A stretch of 64,000 bases of DNA from the NCBI GenBank assembly GCA_018993155.1, contig JAGKSX010000068.1, positions 16,461 through 80,460 of the forward strand. The letters run 5' to 3'. A program made the position numbers and the translations under genes. The notes beneath the pieces are model-generated. The model worked only from the letters and a program-made list of their open reading frames with translations. It was not told the origin of the DNA and did not search any database. The stretch's first letter is position 1. Each line of letters starts with the position of its first letter. This DNA comes from Hydrogenophaga sp. Lineage in GTDB: Bacteria > Pseudomonadota > Gammaproteobacteria > Burkholderiales > Burkholderiaceae_C. Positions 48,897 through 59,167 of this stretch are shown here, piece after piece.

Positions 48897-50056
48897 GGGC
48901 CGACCTCTTCCATGGTTTCGCGCGCCAGGCCGAAGAGCGTCACGTCGTCGTGCGGCTCGAAGCTGCCCACGTGGGCCGCCAGCCGCGCGCGCACGGCATC
49001 GACCAGGGCCTGCGCCGAGCCGGTTTCGCGGGTCAGCACCTGCCCCAGGGCCGCTTCGCCCAACGGCCCCGACGCGCCGAGCGCGTCGCTGGCGCCGTCG
49101 GTGTACACGAGCAGCCGGGCGCCGGGCCGCAGAGTGAGGGTCTGCACGGTGCAGCGCCGGCCGGCCTCCAGCCCCACGGCCGGGCCGGTGGTGTCCAGGC
49201 GCACCGGGGCTTCACCGGGTGCCTGCTGGACATAGGGCGCCTCATGGCCGGCATTGAGGTAGTGCATGCGCCCGCTCCCCGGCTCCAGCAGCGCGAAGAA
49301 CACGGTGGCGAACATGTTCTCGTGCCCATGCACGGTGGCGATGTAGTCGTTGACGAAGGCCACGCTGCGCACCAGCGTCTGCGGCAGCGGCTCATCGGGC
49401 GCCGCCTGGGTGGCCATGGCGCGCAGCAGTGTGCGAAACAACGCCATGTAGAGCGCGGCGCCCACGCCCTTGTCGCACACGTCGGCCACCACGCAGGCGA
49501 GCGCGCCCCCGGGCAGCGCGTAGGCGTCGTAGAAATCGCCGCCGACCTGTCGGGCCGGCGTGCAGCTCGCGCCCAGCGACCAGCCCGGCAGGCACGGCAA
49601 TGCCATCGGCAGAAAGCCCAGCTGGATGCGCTGGCCGATCTGCAGCTCGCGCGACAGGGCCTGCAGCAGCTGGCTCCTGTGGTCCTGCAGGCGCTTCTTG
49701 GCCAGCGAGGACTCGATGCGCGCCTGCAGCACCACCGGGTTGAAAGGCTTGGGCAGGTAGTCGTCGGCGCCCAGCTCCAGGCAGCGCACGACGCTTTCGG
49801 TCTCGTCGATGGCCGAGACCATCACCACGGGCAGTTGCGCCGACTGCGGGCTGGCCCGGATGCGGCTCAGGGTTTCGTAGCCGTCCATCTCGGGCATGGT
49901 GATGTCCAGCAGCACCAGGTCCCAGTCCTGCCGCTCGAGCTGGTCCAGCGCATCGCGCCCGTTGACGGCAATGCCCGCCTCATGGCCCAGGCGCTGGATG
50001 CGGCGCGCCAGCAGGTCGCGGTTGAGCGCCAGGTCGTCGACCACCAGGATGCGCAT
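48893..50056 (-). CDS. Response regulator with PP2C phosphatase output (RsbU-like)
   Basis: 387 residues. The receiver domain (1-120) has phospho-acceptor D51 (LVLLDITMPEMDG), acidic D7/D8 and K103. A PPM/SpoIIE-type phosphatase domain (about 160-380) has the metal motifs GGDFYDAY (172-179), VADVCDKG, NAGHEAP and DDVTL. It is expected to dephosphorylate the STAS serine of a partner-switch antagonist when its receiver is phosphorylated. The nearby STAS-kinase fusion is the obvious target. The ATG lies 25 bp after the patatin gene stop. Confidence 0.92.
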   Translation of the reverse strand: MRILVVDDLALNRDLLARRIQRLGHEAGIAVNGRDALDQLERQDWDLVLLDITMPEMDGYETLSRIRASPQSAQLPVVMVSAIDETESVVRCLELGADDYLPKPFNPVVLQARIESSLAKKRLQDHRSQLLQALSRELQIGQRIQLGFLPMALPCLPGWSLGASCTPARQVGGDFYDAYALPGGALACVVADVCDKGVGAALYMALFRTLLRAMATQAAPDEPLPQTLVRSVAFVNDYIATVHGHENMFATVFFALLEPGSGRMHYLNAGHEAPYVQQAPGEAPVRLDTTGPAVGLEAGRRCTVQTLTLRPGARLLVYTDGASDALGASGPLGEAALGQVLTRETGSAQALVDAVRARLAAHVGSFEPHDDVTLFGLARETMEEVGP

Positions 50057-50081
50057 CGGCCGCTCCAGCGGCGCCTGCGGC

Positions 50082-50978
50082 TCAGGCCGCGAGGGGTTCA
50101 CGGCGTTGGCGCTCCGCGTCGAGCAAGGCATGGAGGTACGGCAGCTGCTGCAAGGCGGCCTGCTCGCCCTCTTCGATCAGGTACGGCACCTTGGCGGTGT
50201 CGAACAGGCCCACGCGCTGCTTGAACTCCGGCAGGATCAGGATCATCTCGGAATGGTGGGCCGCGCTCTGGAAGGCCAGGCGCGACTTGAGCAGGTTGTT
50301 CGCGAGGATGGCGCTGAGCTGCGCCGCGAAACGCCCCGCGCTGCGGATGTTGTTCTGGTACGGGCTTTCGAAGCCCACCGCCACGATCACGCGGCCGCCG
50401 TTCTTCATCGCCACGCTGACCGGCAGCGGGTCGGCCATGTAGCCATCGATCAGCAGCCGGTCGCCCAGCTTCACCGGCGCGAACGCCAGCGGCAGCGAGG
50501 CGCTGGCGCGGATCGCCTCGACCAGGTCGCCGCGCGTGATGTCCACCAGCTCACCGTTCAGGAAATCGGTGGCGGTGATGTGCAGCGGGATGGGCGTGTC
50601 CTCGATGCGCTGTTGCCCGAAGACGGCGCGAAAGGCGGCGAGCATCGGGGCGTCGTCGCGCAGGCCGAAGCTGTCGGGCCGGAAGCCGAACAGCCGGGGC
50701 GCCAGCAGGCGCAGAAAGCCCATGTGGTTGCGCCTGGAGGTGATCTTGCGGGTCCAGGTGCGCACGGTGATGTCGGCCATCTTCGCGGCGTCGAACCCCA
50801 TCGCCACCCCGGCCGCGAACAGCGCGCCGCCGCTGCAGCCGACCACGCGCTCGATGCCGATGCCGGCATCGGCCAGCGCCTTGACCACGCCGATGGCGGC
50901 GGCGCACTTGACGCTGCCCGAACCGATCACCAGCGTGACCGCCGGGCCCTGCGTCGATGGCGCGGCGCGCGGCGTCAT
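50082..50978 (-). CDS. Patatin-like phospholipase/esterase
   Basis: 298 residues. The oxyanion Gly-rich loop is VIGSGSVKCAAAIG (17-30), the nucleophile S49 lies in VGCSGGAL, and the catalytic D178 is in LIDGYM, giving the patatin Ser-Asp dyad. It has no signal peptide, so it acts in the cytoplasm or at the inner leaflet. The ATG overlaps the stop of the kinase-STAS gene (ATGA). A lipid-acting enzyme embedded in a partner-switch operon is unusual and may be its regulated output. Confidence 0.9.
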   Translation of the reverse strand: MTPRAAPSTQGPAVTLVIGSGSVKCAAAIGVVKALADAGIGIERVVGCSGGALFAAGVAMGFDAAKMADITVRTWTRKITSRRNHMGFLRLLAPRLFGFRPDSFGLRDDAPMLAAFRAVFGQQRIEDTPIPLHITATDFLNGELVDITRGDLVEAIRASASLPLAFAPVKLGDRLLIDGYMADPLPVSVAMKNGGRVIVAVGFESPYQNNIRSAGRFAAQLSAILANNLLKSRLAFQSAAHHSEMILILPEFKQRVGLFDTAKVPYLIEEGEQAALQQLPYLHALLDAERQRREPLAA

Positions 50979-51772
50979 GCGGCCTCCTTGAAGCTGTCCA
51001 CCGCTTGGCGCACGTCGGGGAAGATGTTCAGGATGCTGGTGAAACCGGCGATCTCCAGCACCCGGTTCACCTGGGGCTGCACGGCGGCCACGCGCAGGTC
51101 GCCACCGGCGAGGCGGCAACTTTTCACCGCGCCCAGCAAGGACCTCAGGCCGGCGCTGCTGGTGTAGTTCACCAGCGAGAAGTCGGCCACCAGGCGCACA
51201 TGGCCCTGGTCCATGGCCTGCGCGAAACGCTGAGCCAGCTCGTCGGCGTTGAGGCTGTCGATGCTGCCCGTGATGGCCAGCACGGCGATCGTGTCGTGGG
51301 GTGTGAGGGTGATCTGCAAGCGGTTCTCCAGGGGTCGGTGGGGTGCGGGCGGCACCAGGTCTTTTTCGATGGTGAAGACGTTGCCCAGGCGCGGGTGGCG
51401 CTGGTAGCGCTGGCGGTGCGAGAGCTGCCGGATCAGGTGCACGCCCAGGCCACCGGGCGCACGGGACTCGGCGGCGGCCGTGGTGTCCGGGGGCGCGACA
51501 GACATGGGGTCGAAGGGCCGGCCCTGGTCTTCCAGGGTGAGCACGATGCGGCGGGAAACACCGTCCTGCACGACGCGCGCCTCCAGCGCGAGCGGACCGG
51601 CCTGCCCTGCGGGATAGGCGTGGTGCATGACGTTGACGCAGGCCTCTTCGACGATGAGCTGAAGGTCGTGGCAGGTGGCGTCGTCGATGCGCTCGCGCTG
51701 GCACAGGTCCGTCACCAGGGCCAGCAGCGCCGGCAGCTGGGCCGGTTCCGCCGGGCACTCGAGGCGGCTCAT
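50975..51772 (-). CDS. RsbW-like serine kinase fused to STAS (RsbV-like) domain
   Basis: 265 residues in two parts. The first (1-140) is a HATPase_c_2 anti-sigma kinase with N-box [13 protein letters not shown] (41-53), G1 EDQGRPFDP and G2 GGLGVHLI. The second (about 155-262) is a STAS domain with the phosphorylatable serine block [11 protein letters not shown] (S205/S206). Usually RsbW and RsbV are separate partners; here kinase and substrate are in one chain. ATGA overlaps join it to the upstream histidine kinase gene and the downstream patatin gene. Confidence 0.88.
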   Translation of the reverse strand: MSRLECPAEPAQLPALLALVTDLCQRERIDDATCHDLQLIVEEACVNVMHHAYPAGQAGPLALEARVVQDGVSRRIVLTLEDQGRPFDPMSVAPPDTTAAAESRAPGGLGVHLIRQLSHRQRYQRHPRLGNVFTIEKDLVPPAPHRPLENRLQITLTPHDTIAVLAITGSIDSLNADELAQRFAQAMDQGHVRLVADFSLVNYTSSAGLRSLLGAVKSCRLAGGDLRVAAVQPQVNRVLEIAGFTSILNIFPDVRQAVDSFKEAA

Positions 51773-53109
51773 GCGCCGTGCTCCGGTGGCGGGACCGGCT
51801 GGGGCAGCCAGGCGGTGAAGCACGACCCCTGGCCCGGTGTGCTGGTGACCTCGATGTCGCCCCCCATCAGGCGGCACAGGCGGCGGCTGATCACCAGCCC
51901 CAGGCCACTGCCGCCGAAGGCGCGCGTGGTGCCTTCGTCGGCCTGCAGGAAGGGTTGGAACAACTGGCCGATCTCTTCGGCGCTCAGGCCGATGCCGGTG
52001 TCTTCCACCTCGAAGCGCAGCATGGGCGCGCCAGGCTCGCACTCGCGCGTGAAGACGCGCAGCAGAACCTGACCCTGCGCCGTGAACTTCGCGGCGTTGG
52101 ACACCAGCGCGATCAGCACCTGCCGCAGGCGCAGCGCGTCCGCATGCACCAGCACCAGGCCGGGCTGCACGTCCACCTGCAGGCGGTTGCCGTTGGCGCT
52201 CAGCAGCGGCTGCACGGCCGCCTCGACGGAGGACAGCAGGCCGCGCAGGTCGGCCTCCTCCAGGTTGAGCCGGATCCGGTTGGCGTCCAGCCTCGTCAGG
52301 TCGAGCACCGCGTTGATCATCGCCAGCAGGTCCTTGGCCGACCGCGTGATGCGGCCGAGGTCGGCGCGGGCCTCGGGGGTCGTGCTGTCGGCCAGCTCTT
52401 CTTCGAGCAGCTCGGCATAGCCGATCACGGCGTTGAGCGGTGTGCGCAGCTCGTGGCTCATGTTCGCCAGAAAGGCGCTCTTGGCCTTGTTGGCCTGTTC
52501 GGCTTCCTCCCGCGCCTGTTCGAGGTGCACGGCCTGGGCCTCGATCTCGCGGTTGCGCTCTTCCAGCGCCGCGCGCGTGCGGGCGGTGCGCTGGGATTCG
52601 GCGTAGATCGCGTGCCCGAACAGCGAGAGGTAGATCGCCGCGGCCACGGCCGACAGTGCGATCGTCATCAGCGAGGTGTCGGGGCGGAACTCGAAGCCGT
52701 TCGCGGCCGCGCCCGCCGCGATGCCGATCACCATGGCCACCACACCACGCACCGCGTGGCGACCGCCGCCCGAGCCGAGGTTGGACGCGTGCATGGCGCC
52801 GCCCAGCGCGACGATGATCCAGGGGTTCAGGCCCGAGAGCCCGCCATAGACACCGATCAGGAAAGAGTCGATCAGCAAGGCGCGCATCTCGCTGCGCCGG
52901 CTGTCGCTGGAACGGCAGCTCAGCCAGTAGGCGATGTGGGGCCATGTCAGCATGACCGCCAGCGCCCACCACAGCGTGGCCGGCGGCTGCATCGCAAAGA
53001 CCGAGCCGAGCAGCAGGCCGGCGGCCAGGTGCGCGCCGATGCGCACCGGGTAGTTCACGCGCACCCCGCCGTACAGGCGCCGGGGCTCGGGCAGGCCCGG
53101 CAGCGCCAT
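51769..53109 (-). CDS. Membrane histidine kinase with MASE2-like sensor
   Basis: 446 residues. Five or six hydrophobic segments (about 20-170) form a MASE2-like domain with the block [21 protein letters not shown] coiled-coil (170-210) leads to the HisKA box with phospho-acceptor H219 ([12 protein letters not shown]), then a HATPase domain with [14 protein letters not shown] and GSGLGLVI. There is no receiver domain of its own. It lies 2 bp after the free receiver gene and overlaps the kinase-STAS gene. Closely similar in plan to the kinase at 53515-54930. Confidence 0.9.
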   Translation of the reverse strand: MALPGLPEPRRLYGGVRVNYPVRIGAHLAAGLLLGSVFAMQPPATLWWALAVMLTWPHIAYWLSCRSSDSRRSEMRALLIDSFLIGVYGGLSGLNPWIIVALGGAMHASNLGSGGGRHAVRGVVAMVIGIAAGAAANGFEFRPDTSLMTIALSAVAAAIYLSLFGHAIYAESQRTARTRAALEERNREIEAQAVHLEQAREEAEQANKAKSAFLANMSHELRTPLNAVIGYAELLEEELADSTTPEARADLGRITRSAKDLLAMINAVLDLTRLDANRIRLNLEEADLRGLLSSVEAAVQPLLSANGNRLQVDVQPGLVLVHADALRLRQVLIALVSNAAKFTAQGQVLLRVFTRECEPGAPMLRFEVEDTGIGLSAEEIGQLFQPFLQADEGTTRAFGGSGLGLVISRRLCRLMGGDIEVTSTPGQGSCFTAWLPQPVPPPEHGA

Positions 53110-53111
53110 CG

Positions 53112-53492
53112 TCACAGCGGCCCCTCGATCCGCGCCAGCAGCGCGTCGATCTTGCCCAGCAGGCGGTCGAGTTCGATCGGCTTGGTGTCGAAGTCGTCGC
53201 AACCGGCGTCCAGCGCGCGCTGGCGGTCCCCTTCCATGGCGTGCGCGGTGAGCGCGATCACCGGAATCGCGCCCAGCTCTGGGTGGGCCTTGAGGCGGCG
53301 CGTGGCCTCCCAACCGTCCATGACGGGCAGACTCATGTCCATCAGGATCAGCGCCGGCCGGGTGCTCGCCGCGGTGCTCAGGGCGTGCGAGCCATCGAAG
53401 GCCATCACCACCTCGTGGCCGCGCCGCAGCAGCCGCCGCGACAGCATGTCGCGGTTGAGCTCGTTGTCCTCGACCAGCAGGATCCTGGGCAT
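53112..53492 (-). CDS. Single-domain response regulator
   Basis: 126 residues, receiver only (CheY/DivK-like). Phospho-acceptor D52 lies in [12 protein letters not shown]; acidic pair E8/D9; lysine in FDTKPIELD; the switch threonine lies in ALTAHAM. It has no output domain, so it works as a phosphate shuttle or protein-binding switch between the two flanking kinases and the receiver-PP2C protein. It lies 22 bp after one kinase gene and 2 bp before the next. Confidence 0.93.
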   Translation of the reverse strand: MPRILLVEDNELNRDMLSRRLLRRGHEVVMAFDGSHALSTAASTRPALILMDMSLPVMDGWEATRRLKAHPELGAIPVIALTAHAMEGDRQRALDAGCDDFDTKPIELDRLLGKIDALLARIEGPL

Positions 53493-53514
53493 GGGCGTCT
53501 CCAGTGCTTGTGGG

Positions 53515-54930
<1,416 letters not shown>

Positions 54931-54967
54931 AACCCTCCCTGCCCTGCGAGAGACAGGGTCGGCCTGG

Positions 54968-54997
54968 ATTGTAATACGTATTATGTCTGGGGTTCAA
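54968..54997 (-). promoter_or_regulatory. Predicted promoter of the signalling operon with embedded palindrome
   Basis: On the minus strand, TTGAAC (54997-54992) and TACAAT (54973-54968) are separated by 18 bp. The perfect 12-bp palindrome TAATACGTATTA (54972-54983) overlaps the spacer and the -10 edge and is a likely repressor site. It stands out as AT-rich in a GC-rich region. The transcript would have a leader of about 30 bases before the TTG start. Confidence 0.6.
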
Positions 54998-55045
54998 CCG
55001 ATCGACCGGCGCGCGGTGCGCCGCCCGTTGAAACGGGTTCGACGT

Positions 55046-56035
55046 TTACAGAGGTTTCACGCGCGCGGCCTGGGCCAGGGCCTGCAACTTCACGGTGTCG
55101 GCCGCGTAGAAGCGCGCGGCCTCCGGCAGCGACATGCGGGGTGGCACACGCCCGCCGACGGCCTGCACGGCCTGGCCCACGTCCGCGCTGCCCAGCGCCT
55201 CCACGACAACGCGGTGCAGGCGCGCGCTGAGGTCTTCATCCATCGCGGCGGGCACGAGCACGCCCACCCAGATGCTGGGGTGGCCCACCTCGGGCGCGAG
55301 CCGGCTTTCGTCGAAAGTCGCGGCGTTGGGGAACCGGTCCAGCCGCTGCGCGGACATCACACCCAGCACCTTCATGCGGCCATCGGCCACCAGGCTGCCC
55401 AGCAAGGCGTCCACGGGCAGCACCGTGAAATCGATGGCGCCGCTGCGCAGATCGGCCAGCATGGGCATGCCGCCACGGTAAGGCACGTGCGTGGCCTGGA
55501 TGCCGGCGCTGGACAACAGCCGCTCCGTCACGAGGTGGAACAGCGAGCCCTGCCCCGTGCTGCCATAGCTCATGGGCCGCTCGCCACCCTGGCGCGCCAG
55601 GGCCACGAGCTCGTCCAGGTTGTTGGCCGGCAGGTCGGTGCGCGCGTACAGCGCCAGCGGCGAATCGTTGACCAGGCCCAACAGGCGAAAGTCCGTGGGC
55701 TTGTAACGGACGGCGCGCAGCGTGAGCGGCGCCAGCACGGTCTCGGAGGGCGACCCGATGAAGAGCGTGGAGCCGTCGCGCGCGGCCGCCAGCAGGCGGT
55801 TGGCGGCGATGGAGCCACTGGCGCCGGTGACGTTCTCCACCACCGCGGCGCGCCCGAGCCCCCGGCCCAGCGCGGGGGCCACGGCGCGGGCGAAGGCATC
55901 GGTCACGCCGCCGGCGGGTTGCGCCACCAGCACGGTGAGCGGGTGCGCGCGCGCCTGGGCCACACCGAGCGGCATCGCGGCGAGCGAAGCCGCCCCCATG
56001 CCCGAAAGAGCGAATGCGCGGCGCGAAAGGTTCAT
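55046..56035 (-). CDS. Bug family (TctC-like) periplasmic substrate-binding protein 1
   Basis: 329 residues. The Tat-like signal MNLSRRAFALSGMGAASLAA ends at about ARAHP, and the Bug fold shows VAQPAGGVTDAFARAVAPAL and ENVTGASGSIAANRLLAAA. Family proteins bind dicarboxylates, aromatic acids and other ligands for tripartite transporters, but no TctA/TctB genes are near. The ATG at 56035 gives the signal peptide. It is divergent from a LacI-type regulator gene, with 50 bp between their starts. Confidence 0.9.
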   Translation of the reverse strand: MNLSRRAFALSGMGAASLAAMPLGVAQARAHPLTVLVAQPAGGVTDAFARAVAPALGRGLGRAAVVENVTGASGSIAANRLLAAARDGSTLFIGSPSETVLAPLTLRAVRYKPTDFRLLGLVNDSPLALYARTDLPANNLDELVALARQGGERPMSYGSTGQGSLFHLVTERLLSSAGIQATHVPYRGGMPMLADLRSGAIDFTVLPVDALLGSLVADGRMKVLGVMSAQRLDRFPNAATFDESRLAPEVGHPSIWVGVLVPAAMDEDLSARLHRVVVEALGSADVGQAVQAVGGRVPPRMSLPEAARFYAADTVKLQALAQAARVKPL

Positions 56036-56085
56036 GGGGAATGGCGTGCAAAAATGGCAACAAGCATTATGGATGGCAACCCAAC

Positions 56086-57132
56086 ATGAAGAAGCCCAAG
56101 AATGGCCCGTCAGCGCCTGCGGCTCCCCAGAAACGGCCGACGCAGCGCGACATTGCGCAGGCAACCGGCCTGTCGCAAACCTCCGTGTCCCTGGTGCTCA
56201 ACGGCGTGGAGCCGTCCACCGTGTCGGCGGAGGCACGCGAACGCATCCAGGAAGCGGCCAGGCGGCTCGGCTACGTGCCCAACCGCATGGCCCGCAACCT
56301 GCAGTCCGCGCGCACGCGCACGCTGGCCTGCATCGTTCCCGACATCACGAACCCGACCTATCCGGCCCTGATCCGCGGCTTCCAGTCCGCCGCCGATGCG
56401 GCGGGTTACGACACCATGATCTTCGACACCGACGGCACGCCCGAGCGCGAGCAGCGGGCGCTGCAATGGCTGTCGCAGGGGCATGTGGACGGCGTGATGG
56501 CGGTGTTCTTCCACGTGCAGGAAACCGAGCTGCTGAAGGCCACGCGTGGGCGCGTGGCCGTGGTGCAGATCGAAAGCCAGGCGCACAAGCCATCGCGCAC
56601 CATCGACAAGCTCTACATCAACAACGCGGCGGCGGCGCAGGCCATGACGCAGACCCTGATCGACAAGGGCCACCGGCGCATCGCCCTGCTGTCCGCCCCG
56701 CTGGGCCCGGGCGCGCAGCGGCAGCGCGGCTTTCGGGCGGCCATGCGGCAGGCCGGGCTGACGGCCCGCACCATCGCCGCCGATGACTTCACCCAGGCCG
56801 CTGGTGCGCGCGCGATGGTGGCCGAACTCGCGGGCGGCGACTTCCGCTGCAGCGCCGTCTTTGCCGCCAACGACCTGCTGGCCATCGGTGCCATGTCGGC
56901 CTTGCGCGCGGCGGGGCGGCGCATTCCCGAAGACGTGGCCGTGGCGGGCTTCGATGACATTCCCGTGGCCCAGTTGCTGCAGCCGCCCTTGACCACGGTG
57001 CGCCGATCCGAGCTGTCGATCGGCCGCATGGCGGCCGAGCTGCTCATCGGCCGGCTGAACGGTGCCGAGGCGGCCGAGGCGGGCCGCAATGTCGAACTGC
57101 CTTTCGAACTCGTGCTGCGCGATTCGGCCTGA
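56086..57132 (+). CDS. LacI family transcriptional regulator
   Basis: 348 residues. The N-terminal HTH at about 18-45 (TQRDIAQATGLSQTSVSLVL) is followed by the hinge NRMARNLQS and a periplasmic-binding-protein-like effector domain with CIVPDITNPTYPALIRGF. The ATG at 56086 follows the short divergent region shared with Bug gene 1. That region has two TGGCAAC direct repeats (56055-56061 and 56074-56080), possible operator half-sites. It probably controls the divergent Bug gene in response to a small sugar- or acid-like effector. Confidence 0.93.
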   Translation: MKKPKNGPSAPAAPQKRPTQRDIAQATGLSQTSVSLVLNGVEPSTVSAEARERIQEAARRLGYVPNRMARNLQSARTRTLACIVPDITNPTYPALIRGFQSAADAAGYDTMIFDTDGTPEREQRALQWLSQGHVDGVMAVFFHVQETELLKATRGRVAVVQIESQAHKPSRTIDKLYINNAAAAQAMTQTLIDKGHRRIALLSAPLGPGAQRQRGFRAAMRQAGLTARTIAADDFTQAAGARAMVAELAGGDFRCSAVFAANDLLAIGAMSALRAAGRRIPEDVAVAGFDDIPVAQLLQPPLTTVRRSELSIGRMAAELLIGRLNGAEAAEAGRNVELPFELVLRDSA

Positions 57133-57145
57133 GGCGTTGGCGGCG

Positions 57146-58048
57146 TCAACCTCGAGGAAATCTCTGCAGATCGGCCACCATCAGGCCCGTGAACTCTTCG
57201 GTCATCCGAGAGCGGCTGACGTGCTGCGGGTAGGCCATGAGCACCTGCACAGGGCAACGCGGCGCGAGGGGCGCCACGTGCAAGTCCCGCGCAAACACCG
57301 AAGCCACGTAGGGGTTCACGATGCCGATGCCCGCCCCCTCGGCGGCCATCAGGCAGATGGTGAACGAGTAGCTGGTGGCCACCCGCGCGCTGACGTCCAC
57401 CCCGTGCGCCTGCAGCAGGCGCTGGACCTGGACCTGCGATTCGTCGTCGGCGTTCAGGGTGAGCAAGGACTGCCCTTTCAGGTCGCGCACATGCACGCGC
57501 GGCCGCTGGGCCAGCGCATGGCCCGGCGGCATCACGCACACCATCGGGGCCTGATGCAGCACGGTGCCGTCCAGCTCGGGATGGGCCTGGGCGGCCGTGG
57601 ACAGCACGGCATCGAAGTTCCCGTGCAGCAGGCCTTCGCGCAACTGGTGGGCGCTGGTGGTCTGCAGGTCCACATGCGCGTGCGGGTGGCGCCGGCAGAA
57701 CTCGCCGATGACGCGCGGCAGCACGCTGAGGCCCAGCGCGGGCGTGCAGCCGATGCGCAGCGAACCGGAGCCGGACTTGCGCAGCTGGGCCACATGCTGC
57801 TCCACCCGGTCCAGGCCCAGGAACTGGCGCTGCACGAAGTCGAACAGCTCCCTCGCCTCCTTGGTGGGCACCAGCCGGCCCTTGGTGTGGTCGAACAGCT
57901 TGAGGCCGGTGGCCATGCCGACCTGGGACAACAGGCGGCTGACGGAGGGCTGGGTGGTGTTGAGCACGGCGGCCGCGGCCGTGGTGGTGCCGGTCTGCAT
58001 GACGGCGCGGAAGGCTTCGATTTCGCGGAAATTGAGGGGTCTTGGCAT
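57146..58048 (-). CDS. LysR family transcriptional regulator
   Basis: 300 residues. N-terminal winged HTH with FREIEAFRAVMQTGTTTAAA and TQPSVSRLLSQV (about 7-45), then a two-lobed co-inducer domain with LRIGCTPALGLSVLP. It is divergent from Bug gene 2 across 132 bp that contain a T-N11-A-type site, the usual arrangement for a LysR regulator and its target. It converges on the LacI gene with 13 bp between. Confidence 0.93.
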   Translation of the reverse strand: MPRPLNFREIEAFRAVMQTGTTTAAAAVLNTTQPSVSRLLSQVGMATGLKLFDHTKGRLVPTKEARELFDFVQRQFLGLDRVEQHVAQLRKSGSGSLRIGCTPALGLSVLPRVIGEFCRRHPHAHVDLQTTSAHQLREGLLHGNFDAVLSTAAQAHPELDGTVLHQAPMVCVMPPGHALAQRPRVHVRDLKGQSLLTLNADDESQVQVQRLLQAHGVDVSARVATSYSFTICLMAAEGAGIGIVNPYVASVFARDLHVAPLAPRCPVQVLMAYPQHVSRSRMTEEFTGLMVADLQRFPRG

Positions 58049-58105
58049 GGCTGGGGTGTCGGTTTCACCCTATACCAGCATCGCATGGCGTACTCGCAAG
58101 AATGA

Positions 58106-58120
58106 ATTATTCGGAATGAT
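58106..58120. promoter_or_regulatory. Candidate LysR-type operator
   Basis: ATTATTC-G-GAATGAT is an interrupted inverted repeat with 6 of 7 matching positions and contains T-N11-A. It lies between the divergent LysR and Bug 2 genes, 60 bp from the Bug 2 ATG. Confidence 0.5.
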
Positions 58121-58180
58121 GCCCGATCCCTAGACTTTCTCCCAGGCCCCACCCCGAGGGCCCTCACAGGAGCACCATCC

Positions 58181-59167
58181 ATGACCACCCGCATCCCTCG
58201 CCGCACCCTCGCCGCCGCCGGCCTGGCGGCCCTGGCCCTCGGCCCGCTGGCCGGCACCGCCGGGGCGCAGGACTTCCCGAACCGCCCCATCCGCATCATC
58301 GTGCCGTTCACGGCCGGCGGCAGCTCCGACGTGCAGGGGCGACTGCTCGCCGACCACCTGGGCAAGCTCTACAAGCAGTCCGTGGTCGTGGAAAACCGGC
58401 CCGGCGCCGGCGGGCACATCGGCGGCAAGGCGGTGGTCGACGCACCCCCCGATGGCTACACGCTGATGCTTGGCTCCATTGGCCTGCATGCCACCTATGG
58501 CGTGTACAGGAAGCTGCCCTACAACCCCGCCACCGACTTCAAGGTGCTGACCATCCTGGCGGAAATGCCGCATGTGGTGGTGGCCAATGAAGCGCTGGCC
58601 GTGACGGACCTGAAGTCGCTGATTGCCCTGGGCCGCAAGTCGCCCGACGCGCTCAACTTCGGCTCAGCGGGCGTGGGGTCGTCCGTGCACATGATCGGCG
58701 AGCTGTTCAAGGCCTCGGCCGAGGTGCCCATGACCCACGTCGCCTACAAGGGGAGTTCCGCCGCGTTGAACGACTTGATGGGCGGGCAGATCCAGCTCAT
58801 GTTCGAAAACCCGCCCACCGTGCTGGCCCACGTGCGCAACGGCCGGCTGAAGGCGCTGGCCGTCACGGGCAAGACCCGTTCTCCGGCCCTGCCCGACGTG
58901 CCCACCGTGGCGGAAGCCGCCATCCCGGGGTTCCTCGCGACCTCCTGGACCACGGTGGCCGTGGGAGCCCAGGTGCCGGATGCGCTGGCGAACAAGCTGA
59001 GCAACGACATCCGGGCCATCGTCTCCTCACCGGCGTTCACGCAGGCGCTGGCCGCGCAAGGCATGACGCCCGTGGCCAACACCCGCGAGGCGGCCACCCG
59101 CTTCGTCGCGGCCGAGAAACAGCGCTGGGACGGCATCATCGACAAAGCGAAGCTGGTGGCCGAATGA
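58181..59167 (+). CDS. Bug family (TctC-like) periplasmic substrate-binding protein 2
   Basis: 328 residues. Signal peptide with MTTRIPRRTLAAAGLAALAL, cleaved near GAQD (about 29). Bug blocks PIRIIVPFTAGGSSDVQGRL and ENRPGAGGHIGGKAVVDAPP follow. Ligand unknown. No tripartite permease genes are near. The stop overlaps the next ATG (ATGA), coupling it to the beta-propeller protein gene. LysR-type control is expected from the divergent regulator. Confidence 0.92.
   Translation: MTTRIPRRTLAAAGLAALALGPLAGTAGAQDFPNRPIRIIVPFTAGGSSDVQGRLLADHLGKLYKQSVVVENRPGAGGHIGGKAVVDAPPDGYTLMLGSIGLHATYGVYRKLPYNPATDFKVLTILAEMPHVVVANEALAVTDLKSLIALGRKSPDALNFGSAGVGSSVHMIGELFKASAEVPMTHVAYKGSSAALNDLMGGQIQLMFENPPTVLAHVRNGRLKALAVTGKTRSPALPDVPTVAEAAIPGFLATSWTTVAVGAQVPDALANKLSNDIRAIVSSPAFTQALAAQGMTPVANTREAATRFVAAEKQRWDGIIDKAKLVAE

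Noticed and set aside
55000-55045. Terminator after Bug gene 1 formed by CCCGTT/AACGGG
   Set aside because: The stem is only 6 bp with a 2-base loop and there is no T-run on the minus strand.
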